The notes under the pieces are model-generated. The model was not told the DNA's origin. It searched no databases and saw only the letters and a program-made list of their open reading frames with translations. The position numbers were made by a program, and so were the translations under genes. From positions 1 through 6,691 of the forward strand of contig URSN01000103.1 of NCBI GenBank assembly GCA_900550525.1: DNA of 6,691 nt, given 5' to 3'. Positions 1 through 3,931 of the stretch are shown piece after piece. Origin of the DNA: an uncultured Eubacteriales bacterium (GTDB lineage: Bacteria > Bacillota > Clostridia > Christensenellales > CAG-138). How positions within the stretch are numbered: position 1 is the first letter of the stretch; the number at the start of each line of letters is the position of its first letter.

Positions 1-147
1 TGCGGCGGCAGGGACCGGCGGGCGGCATGCAAGGATGGGCGGCGCGAGAGCGCGCAAGGGCGGCGGCGTGGCCGGTTTTGGATGCGGCGGCAGGGACCGG
101 CGGGCGGCATGCAAGGATGGGCGGCGCGAGAGCGCGCGCAAGGGCGG
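1..147. repeat. Imperfect 82-bp tandem direct repeat, two copies
   Basis: The sequence starting TGCGGCGGCAGGGACCGG at position 1 recurs at 83. The match runs over about 63-65 bases (1-63 and 83-147). The only difference seen is a 2-base GC insertion in the second copy, in the GCGCGC run near 133. The period of 82 is not a multiple of three, so the repeat is unlikely to be coding. The first copy begins at the window edge, so the array may extend further left. No function is recognised. Confidence 0.85.
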
Positions 148-227
148 GGCGGCCGATGCTCCCATGCGGGCGCGCACCGCATAGCGCCCGGGCGCGGCAT
201 CCATACTATGGCCGAGGTGAGGCGGAT

Positions 228-389
228 ATGGATGAAATGCCGCGTTCATTCCTGCGCTGCCTTGCGCGCGATCCGGAGGCGATGAAGCGCTTTGCCGCGC
301 TGCCGGAGGGCGTGAAGGAGCAGCAGCTGGCGCGGGCGCGCGGCGCGAGGAGCCGCGCGGAACTGGAGGCGCTCGTCAGGGAGCTGTAG
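228..389 (+). CDS. Small hypothetical protein, 53 aa
   Basis: The product is a short soluble protein with no signal peptide or membrane segment. It begins MDEMPRSFLRCLARDPEAMK and ends ELEALVREL. The start at 228 is chosen because GAGGTGA (214-220) lies 7 bases upstream; the reading frame stays open further left, but that part is Arg/Ala/Gly-rich repeat DNA and implausible as protein. The pattern of a Met/Phe-containing helix (residues 19-25), a basic middle (30-43) and a final amphipathic helix with a Ser-Arg-x-Glu-Leu motif (42-53) resembles small uncharacterised proteins that I recall from Clostridia, which end in a similar 'S+.E+..+V..L' motif. I cannot name a family with certainty. A strong hairpin follows 11 bases after the stop. 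Function is unknown. Confidence 0.6.
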   Translation: MDEMPRSFLRCLARDPEAMKRFAALPEGVKEQQLARARGARSRAELEALVREL

Positions 390-400
390 CGGGCGCAGCG

Positions 401-432
401 CGGGCGGGGCGGCGGTATGGCCGTCCCGCCCG
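401..432 (+). terminator. 13-bp hairpin after the 53-aa gene, no U-tract
   Basis: The arms 401-413 and 420-432 pair over 13 positions with one G-U wobble (G409 with T424) around a 6-base loop. The hairpin lies 11 bases after the stop codon at 389, where a transcription terminator would be expected. The usual T-run is missing (TTCGTCTG follows), so this is either a weak or factor-assisted terminator or a 3'-end stabiliser. Confidence 0.5.
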
Positions 433-654
433 TTCGTCTGCCGCCGGGCGGCGCGCGGGGCGTGCGGGCGGCGGCCATATGGGCCGGGGCGCGCGGGCGC
501 GGCGTTGGGGACGTGCGGGCGGCAGGCAAGAGCGGCGGACAGGCGCGGACGATCGTCAGGCGCGCGCGGATGAGCGCCTCGGCAAGGGCGGCGTCCTCAT
601 CGCTGCGCGGCTCGGGCGTGCAGGAAAAAAGCTGTAGACGGCGTAAATTATCTC
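433..654. other. G+C-rich intergenic stretch, nothing recognised
   Basis: This stretch is dominated by GCG/CGG-rich sequence. Open frames cross it on both strands, but they translate to Arg/Ala/Pro/Gly-rich low-complexity sequence, lack ribosome sites and run through the tRNA gene. I see no gene here. It becomes A+T-richer from about 625 as the tRNA promoter is approached. Confidence 0.6.
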
Positions 655-683
655 TTGCATTTTGCCGCGAACTGTTGTATGAT
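655..683 (+). promoter_or_regulatory. Sigma-A type promoter of the tRNA gene
   Basis: TTGCAT (655-660, -35) and TATGAT (678-683, -10) are separated by exactly 17 bases. Each matches the housekeeping consensus at most positions. Transcription would start near 690, leaving a short 5' leader of about 28 bases before the mature tRNA at 718. The promoter sits in a local A+T-rich island inside very G+C-rich DNA. Confidence 0.8.
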
Positions 684-717
684 AGACAGGCTGTGAGGCA
701 TGGCACACAGTCGGCTT

Positions 718-793
718 GGGGATATAGCTCAGTTGGTAGAGCGCTGCGTTCGCAATGCAGAAGTCAGGGGTTCGAGTCCCCTTATCTCCACCA
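718..793 (+). tRNA. tRNA-Ala (anticodon CGC), CCA encoded
   Basis: The gene folds into a complete cloverleaf: acceptor stem 718-724 with 783-789, D-stem 727-730 with 739-742, anticodon stem 744-748 with 756-760, 5-base variable region 761-765, and T-arm 766-782 with loop TTCGAGT. The anticodon loop TTCGCAA (749-755) places CGC at 751-753, which reads GCG alanine codons. The acceptor stem has G720 opposite T787, the G3-U70 wobble that marks alanine tRNAs. The discriminator base is A790, and CCA is encoded at 791-793. It is a single-gene unit between a consensus promoter and a strong terminator. GCG is a frequent alanine codon in the neighbouring genes, which fits the need for this isoacceptor. 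Confidence 0.97.
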
Positions 794-796
794 CCG

Positions 797-833
797 CGTC
801 GGAGCAAGGTTCGCTTTGCTCCGACGTTTTTTT
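797..833 (+). terminator. Rho-independent terminator of the tRNA gene
   Basis: CGTCGGAGCAA (797-807) and TTGCTCCGACG (816-826) form a perfect 11-bp stem with an 8-base loop. Seven T residues follow directly (827-833). It begins 4 bases after the CCA end of the tRNA. This is the only classical hairpin-plus-U-tract terminator on the plus strand of the window. Confidence 0.95.
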
Positions 834-1130
834 GCTTTTGGCCGCTGCATCCGCCGCAAAAAGCCGCCGCCGCATCGCTCCCCTGCCCCTTCCGTTTTGC
901 GCGAAGGGTTCCGTTTGCTGCGGCTTATTTATGATGAAACCGGCGCGCGTTCACGCCGCCGCATCTCCTTTTCCGCGCCGCAAAGCGCGGCGGGCGCGGA
1001 GAGCGGGGAGCGGCGCGGCGGTACAGACGGCGTGCCGTCAGGCCTGGCGGGCGTTACGCATCCCGCACATGCCCTGCGGTGGCTGGGGGGGGAATAAGGG
1101 TGGCTCATCGTCAGGGCTGTTCATAAAGAG
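834..1130. other. Intergenic stretch, no gene recognised
   Basis: This stretch is G+C-rich with scattered short inverted repeats, such as CCGCGC (973-978) opposite GCGCGG (985-990). The open frames here lack ribosome sites and translate into Arg/Ala-rich sequence. A G-run (1084-1092) lies close to the start of the leader repeat. Nothing else is supported. Confidence 0.6.
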
Positions 1131-1135
1131 TTTCC

Positions 1136-1164
1136 TTGTGCACGCGGCGGCGCTGCGATAAAAT
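1136..1164 (+). promoter_or_regulatory. Candidate promoter for the lipoprotein 1 leader
   Basis: TTGTGC (1136-1141) and TAAAAT (1159-1164) are spaced by 17 bases. The -10 is good, while the -35 matches only the leading TTG. If real, the transcript would carry a 5' leader of about 245 bases. The -10 is not preserved in R2, where the region reads TAATTG and holds an extra 15 bases, so the second copy may use a different start or none. Confidence 0.35.
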
Positions 1165-1272
1165 GAATAAAACCCATGAAACCGCAAAACCCATGCGGCC
1201 ATTTCCAGCTTTTGAACTCTTTCGTGCCGGGCGGCGCGCCCGCATTGCATCACGGACAGGGAGTGAACGGCC

Positions 1273-1323
1273 ATGAAGCGAACAACCGGCATCCCGACGG
1301 CGCTGCTGCTCCTGCCACGATAA
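1273..1323 (+). CDS. 16-codon mini-gene in leader R1 (possible leader peptide)
   Basis: The frame encodes MKRTTGIPTALLLLPR and then TAA. It has a plausible ribosome site, GGGAG (1259-1263), 9 bases before ATG. The peptide has a basic start and a Leu-rich core, like the first part of a signal peptide, and ends Pro-Arg-stop. The same 16-codon frame, ribosome site and stop are kept in R2 with three base changes (Thr to Pro, Pro to Leu, one silent). It lies about 90 bases upstream of the lipoprotein start. It may be a regulatory leader peptide or the remnant of a truncated lipoprotein gene. Two of the three changes alter the peptide, so selection on its sequence is not demonstrated. Confidence 0.4.
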   Translation: MKRTTGIPTALLLLPR

Positions 1324-1338
1324 ATTTCCCGTCACACC

Positions 1339-1407
1339 TTCCCCCGTTGTGCGTCCATAGAAAACGGCGTATGCAGGGGAGCGCGCTCAACACGATAAAA
1401 GGGGGAG
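1339..1407 (+). promoter_or_regulatory. Candidate RBS-sequestering structure in leader R1
   Basis: TTCCCCC (1339-1345) can pair over 7 bp, with one G-U, with the lipoprotein Shine-Dalgarno GGGGGAG (1401-1407). The overlapping CTTCCC (1338-1343) can instead pair with GGGGAG (1376-1381). That alternative can enclose a 5-bp inner helix, CCGTT (1344-1348) with AACGG (1363-1367), and would leave the ribosome site free. The C-tract begins 16 bases after the mini-gene stop, where ribosomes finishing the mini-gene could affect the choice. The C-tract and both G-tracts are kept in R2. The pairing is read by eye and its energetics are not computed. Confidence 0.3.
1401..1407 (+). promoter_or_regulatory. 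Ribosome binding site deciding the lipoprotein 1 start
   Basis: GGGGGAG lies 8 bases before ATG at 1416 but only 2 bases before the in-frame ATG at 1410. The spacing favours 1416, which gives an N-terminus matching that of the second lipoprotein. Confidence 0.75.
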
Positions 1408-1415
1408 AAATGCAC

Positions 1416-2831
1416 ATGATCAAAAAGCTTATCGTTATCCTATGCGCGGCGACGGCAATTTTTGTCTGCCTGTCCTGCCAGCCGACGCCCGCGGAGGACG
1501 TGGTGGTGAACCGGGGGGAGAGCGGCACGTGGGGCGGCGCGCAGCCGGGGGACAGCGCCGCGCCGGAGGCCATCCCCACGGCGGACCTGCAATCCATCCC
1601 GCAGCAGCTGACGCTGACGGAGCAGCCGCAAAAGAACGTGACCGTCTCCATCGACGCGCCGGTCCTGCTGGCGCGGGACGCCGCCTACCCGATCCTCGAG
1701 GTGCTGCCGTACGACACGCTGCACAACCCGGATTTTGTCAACCGGGTCCTGCAGGCCGTCTGCCCCGGCGGCACGGTCTATGAGCCGTGGGAGCGCACGA
1801 AGGCGGAGGTCGCGGAGCAGCTGGAGGCGGCGCTCGCCTACCACGGGCAGAGCGGCTCGGTGGTGGACAAGGACCTGCTGGATGACCTATACATCCCGAT
1901 GTTTGAAGAGGAATACCAGAACGCGCCGGAGGTGGCCGACAAGGTGCGCCACGATGTGGCGAGCGGCTTTGAGAGCGGGCAGTATTATTTTGTGGAGCGG
2001 CCCGACGGGGGAACGGCCCGGCTGCAGTTCCGCTCCGGCAACAGCATGGACTTTATGGCGACGGAAGGGATGGTTTTCTACAACGAGCGTTTCATCCAGG
2101 AGGGCGACCCGCCGCTGGCGGAGCCGGAGATCAGCGAGGAGGAGGCGATCCGCATCGGCGATGAATTCCTGCGCGGCCTGGGGATCGAATGTACCGCCCT
2201 CGCCGGGGTGGAAAAAGGGTTCTCCTTCTATAACTATGAGCGGCAGGACAGCATCTACCTGCTCAACTATGTGCGCAAAATCGGCGAGGCGTATTCGCTG
2301 GACATGGAGCGGGTGGACGGCTGGACCGACCCGGTCAACCTCTCGTCCACACTCGGCGCGCCGTGGGAGCCGGAAAGTGCCTACCTTGCCGTCAGCCCGG
2401 ACGGCGTGATCTATGCGAGTTTTGAAGGGCTGAGCCGCACGTCGCAGGTGCTGGAGGAGGACAGCGCGCTGTGCGATTTTGCGCGGATCACCGACCGGAT
2501 CGTCGAGCAGCTCGGCTTCCAGTATGCCGGCAACAAGATCGACGGCAACGGCAATGAGATCATGAACAACCTGCAGGTCAAAAACATCGAGCTGATCTAC
2601 GCGCTGGTGTGCCAGAAGGACCGCGTGGACGTCGGCGTCTATATCCCGGTCTGGGAGGTCACCTATTACGTGGATGATGGTACGACACCGCAGCAGCTCT
2701 ACCTCTCGGCGCTCGACGGCGGCACGGTGGAGCCGCGCATGACCTGGGACGAGCTGCAGAAACTGGAAGCGCAGATAGCCGAGGAGGCGGCAAGAGAGGA
2801 GGCGGCCAAAGCGGCGGACGACGCGGCATGA
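1416..2831 (+). CDS. Secreted lipoprotein, paralogue 1 (471 aa)
   Basis: This is a predicted membrane-anchored lipoprotein of unknown function. A Lys-Lys start and hydrophobic core lead to Cys-Leu-Ser-Cys (18-21), so Cys21 is the likely lipid-modified residue, although Cys at -3 is unusual for a lipobox. Next comes QPTPAEDVVVNRGE, a motif shared with the downstream paralogue, and a Pro/Gly/Ala-rich linker to about residue 75. The body (about 80-440) is mixed alpha/beta. Its segments with EEEAIRIGDEFLRGLGI (241-257), YLLNYVR (281-287) and the closing PVWEVTYYV (411-419) and LSALDGGTV (430-438) all have counterparts in the paralogue. The end recalls PepSY-like folds, and from memory the whole resembles the Clostridia DUF6034 lipoproteins; that family call is tentative. 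A charged Glu/Ala-rich tail (445-471) is absent from the paralogue. The start at 1416 is fixed by the ribosome site. The gene is probably monocistronic, with a long leader and its own trailer hairpin. Confidence 0.9.
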   Translation: MIKKLIVILCAATAIFVCLSCQPTPAEDVVVNRGESGTWGGAQPGDSAAPEAIPTADLQSIPQQLTLTEQPQKNVTVSIDAPVLLARDAAYPILEVLPYDTLHNPDFVNRVLQAVCPGGTVYEPWERTKAEVAEQLEAALAYHGQSGSVVDKDLLDDLYIPMFEEEYQNAPEVADKVRHDVASGFESGQYYFVERPDGGTARLQFRSGNSMDFMATEGMVFYNERFIQEGDPPLAEPEISEEEAIRIGDEFLRGLGIECTALAGVEKGFSFYNYERQDSIYLLNYVRKIGEAYSLDMERVDGWTDPVNLSSTLGAPWEPESAYLAVSPDGVIYASFEGLSRTSQVLEEDSALCDFARITDRIVEQLGFQYAGNKIDGNGNEIMNNLQVKNIELIYALVCQKDRVDVGVYIPVWEVTYYVDDGTTPQQLYLSALDGGTVEPRMTWDELQKLEAQIAEEAAREEAAKAADDAA

Positions 2832-2840
2832 CGCAGCGCA

Positions 2841-2921
2841 GCGCCCGGCCAGCGGAAACCGGCGAAAACCGGGCTGCCGCGCCAGTTGCGCGGCCGCCCG
2901 CCGCTTTGCCGCCTGCACCGC
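2841..2921 (+). repeat. Trailer repeat T1, after lipoprotein gene 1
   Basis: This stretch starts 9 bases after the stop codon and recurs as T2 (5360-5441), with few substitutions and an indel in the A-rich part. The shared core includes CGCCCGGCCAGCGGAAACC and a hairpin. It shows that the duplicated unit reaches past the gene on its 3' side. Confidence 0.88.
2871..2899 (+). terminator. Trailer hairpin of lipoprotein gene 1
   Basis: GGGCTGCCGCGC (2871-2882) pairs with GCGCGGCCGCCC (2888-2899) around loop CAGTT, with one mismatch (T2875 opposite C2895). In T2 the equivalent base is A and the stem is perfect. No U-tract follows directly (GCCGCTTTGCC). It is probably the 3' end of the lipoprotein 1 transcript. 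Confidence 0.6.
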
Positions 2922-3113
2922 AAAAATTTCATTTTTCCGCATGCGCCGCAAAAAATTTCCTTGCGCACACGGCGGCGCTGCGATAATTGGCTGATTGGGT
3001 TAATGAATACAATCCATGAAGCCGCAAAATCCATGCGGCCATTTCCCGGCTTTTGAACCCTTTCGTTCCGGGCGGCGCGCCCGCATTGCATCACGGACAG
3101 GGAGTGAACGGCC

Positions 3114-3164
3114 ATGAAGCGACCAACCGGCATCCTGACGGCGCTGCTGCTTCTGCCACGATAA
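3114..3164 (+). CDS. 16-codon mini-gene in leader R2
   Basis: The frame encodes MKRPTGILTALLLLPR and then TAA, with the same upstream ribosome site as the R1 copy. The Leu in place of Pro8 makes the core more signal-peptide-like than in R1. Length and stop are identical. The downstream partner is now a 5-codon frame and then the A+T-rich insert, so any regulatory coupling to the lipoprotein gene would be broken here. It may not be translated. Confidence 0.35.
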   Translation: MKRPTGILTALLLLPR

Positions 3165-3252
3165 ATTTCCCGTCACACCTTCCCCCGTTGTGCGTCCATA
3201 GAAAACGGCGTATGCAGGGGAGCAAGCTCAACAAGATAAAAGGGGGAATGCG

Positions 3253-3259
3253 TATGATT
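3253..3259 (+). repeat. TATGATT, left boundary of the insert
   Basis: The 7 bases TATGATT close leader R2 and occur again at 3925-3931, where the lipoprotein 2 coding sequence begins. Between them lies DNA with no counterpart in module 1. The pair could be a target-site duplication or a microhomology joint. Confidence 0.5.
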
Positions 3260-3377
3260 GCCGAACAATAAAACATTCAGGCACTTTTGTCAAAATCTCC
3301 TGTTTGCCAACGCCAAAGCACAGAACAAGCACAGAGTCCTCACTTGAGAAAACAAATTGAATGTGAAAGGAGCCACC

Positions 3378-3857
3378 ATGAAACGGTATTTAAAACGCCT
3401 TGTATCCATTATGTTGGCAGCCAGTATGGCCTTTGCCTTCGTCTCAGTTGCTTTTGCAGATGCAAATACCGATTTGTCTACGAAAGAATATTCTGCCACT
3501 GTAATGAAAATTGGGTTTACAACTAACGCATTTCTTTGCAGAGGAGCAGATAGCAATACCCTTTGGGCGGGGATTGACGAAGAAAACGATTATGTAACAT
3601 GCGAAGGCATGACATCCGGCGTTTATCAAATTTCCTTCCCGGTTACAGCGGATGGGGTCAAGATGGCCGACCGTCGACAAATTGATTCTGGCGAAACTGA
3701 CACCCATTCAATTTATCATGGAGTGGGAACAAATCCTGTTTTGAATGATTATTCGGGGCGCGTTCATTTAAGGATTGAAAAGCCGGATTCCTACCCCGCA
3801 TCCGCCAATATGACAACGCATGGATTCTTTAGCGGTAAATTGTTCATCCGCTTATAA
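3378..3857 (+). CDS. Small secreted protein of unknown function (159 aa)
   Basis: I do not recognise this family. The protein starts MKRYLKRLVSIMLAASMAFA and has a clear type I signal peptide with probable cleavage after Ala-Phe-Ala at residue 27, leaving a mature chain of about 132 residues. It has two cysteines (54 and 75) that could form a disulfide once exported, and no Cys at the cleavage site, so it is not a lipoprotein. The mature part alternates short beta-like stretches with Gly/Asn/Asp turns, such as YQISFPV (83-89) and VHLRIEK (129-135), suggesting a small beta-sandwich. There are no membrane anchors or repeats. The start at 3378 follows AAAGGAG with 5 bases spacing; an in-frame ATG at 3357 has no such site. 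The gene is far A+T-richer than its neighbours and uses A/T-ending codons freely, a sign of transfer. No convincing promoter was found just upstream, so it might be read from R2. Confidence 0.85.
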   Translation: MKRYLKRLVSIMLAASMAFAFVSVAFADANTDLSTKEYSATVMKIGFTTNAFLCRGADSNTLWAGIDEENDYVTCEGMTSGVYQISFPVTADGVKMADRRQIDSGETDTHSIYHGVGTNPVLNDYSGRVHLRIEKPDSYPASANMTTHGFFSGKLFIRL

Positions 3858-3875
3858 TCCGCTTATGAGTGATAG

Positions 3876-3900
3876 CGGGATGTGCCTTTCGCACATCCCG
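3876..3900 (+). terminator. Perfect 10-bp hairpin between the secreted protein and lipoprotein 2
   Basis: CGGGATGTGC (3876-3885) and GCACATCCCG (3891-3900) are perfect complements around loop CTTTC. The hairpin lies 18 bases after the stop of the secreted protein gene and 25 bases before the lipoprotein 2 start codon. No T-run follows (TAAAATTCC), so it may be a weak terminator, an mRNA stabiliser or a 5'-end structure of the lipoprotein 2 message. Confidence 0.6.
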
Positions 3901-3913
3901 TAAAATTCCTATG

Positions 3914-3920
3914 AGGGAGG
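3914..3920 (+). promoter_or_regulatory. Ribosome binding site of lipoprotein 2
   Basis: AGGGAGG lies 5 bases before ATG at 3926. It differs from the GGGGGAG site of module 1 and sits just inside the right end of the A+T-rich block. The translation signal of lipoprotein 2 therefore seems to have been replaced together with the insert. Confidence 0.75.
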
Positions 3921-3924
3921 CACA

Positions 3925-3931
3925 TATGATT
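3925..3931 (+). repeat. TATGATT, right boundary of the insert
   Basis: This is the second copy of the 7-base sequence at 3253-3259. It contains the ATG and Ile codon of lipoprotein 2, from which homology with module 1 resumes (AAAAAGCT follows). Confidence 0.5.

Larger units (their letters stand above)
1131..1421 (+). repeat. Leader repeat R1, upstream of lipoprotein gene 1
   Basis: This segment recurs as R2 at 2956-3259. Apart from indels of 15, 1 and 3 bases I count roughly 18 substitutions, so the copies are well above 90% identical where aligned. Two blocks are identical: 1227-1281, covering a GGCGCGCC palindrome, the mini-gene ribosome site and its first codons; and 1312-1382, covering the mini-gene's last codons and the sequence after its stop. 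The repeat contains a mini-gene, a C-rich anti-Shine-Dalgarno candidate and the lipoprotein ribosome site, and it ends at the lipoprotein start codon. Similarity continues into the lipoprotein signal peptide. A single-base indel between the copies near 1211 breaks the long frame that runs through R1, which argues against the whole leader being protein-coding. Confidence 0.9.
2956..3259 (+). repeat. Leader repeat R2, uncoupled from its gene
   Basis: This is the second copy of the leader at 1131-1421. Homology ends exactly after ATGATT (3254-3259), the first two codons shared with the lipoproteins. The lipoprotein coding sequence does not follow; it resumes at 3926 with the same ATGATT. The ribosome site of R2, GGGGGA (3242-3247), now opens a dead-end frame of 5 to 7 codons ending at 3271. 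R2 keeps the mini-gene, C-tract and G-tracts. It carries an extra 15 bases in its promoter-proximal part and one base near 3047 that shifts the long frame seen in R1. Confidence 0.9.
3260..3924 (+). mobile_element. A+T-rich insertion between leader R2 and lipoprotein gene 2
   Basis: This block of 665 bases has no equivalent in module 1, where leader and gene are directly joined. Two 60-base lines counted inside it (3421-3540) are about 45% and 35% G+C, against about 73% for a line inside lipoprotein 1 (1741-1800). It carries one secreted-protein gene and a hairpin, and no transposase. I found no inverted repeats at its ends. It is bounded by TATGATT on both sides. The label mobile_element is inference: it may be passively recombined DNA. 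Confidence 0.45.

Noticed and set aside
1..147. CRISPR array
   Set aside because: Only two units are seen, with long repeats of about 63 bases and a short G+C-rich spacer; there are no cas genes.
204..209. TACTAT as -10 box for the 53-codon gene
   Set aside because: It would start transcription at or within the ribosome site, and no -35 hexamer is found 16-18 bases upstream.
206..706. Minus-strand frame of 166 codons
   Set aside because: It overlaps the better-supported 53-codon gene and the tRNA promoter. Its Arg/Ala/Pro-rich composition reflects G+C bias and it has no ribosome site.
556..807. Minus-strand frame reading GDKGTRTPDFCIANAALYQL
   Set aside because: This is the well-known false protein produced by translating the complement of a tRNA gene; it lies across the tRNA-Ala at 718-793.
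417..1161. Plus-strand frames of 226 and 153 codons over the tRNA gene
   Set aside because: They run through the promoter, tRNA and terminator, contain the spurious tRNA-derived strings SSVGRALRS and DIAQLVERC, lack ribosome sites, and are Arg/Ala-rich elsewhere.
1887..2951. Minus-strand frame of 354 codons opposite lipoprotein 1
   Set aside because: It is a shadow of the plus-strand gene in high-G+C DNA; its product is His/Arg/Leu-rich without domain features, while the plus-strand frame has a signal peptide, ribosome site and a paralogue.
2987..3013. TTGGCT and TACAAT as promoter of leader R2
   Set aside because: The spacing is 15 bases, the -35 match is partial and the element is not shared with R1; the support is too weak to list.
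3053..3271. 72-codon frame through leader R2
   Set aside because: It starts at a Met with no ribosome site, is broken relative to R1 by a one-base indel at its beginning, and the changes do not look like protein-preserving changes.
3260..3924. Insertion sequence with transposase
   Set aside because: The block holds only a signal-peptide protein; the ends show no inverted repeats and no transposase or recombinase motif.
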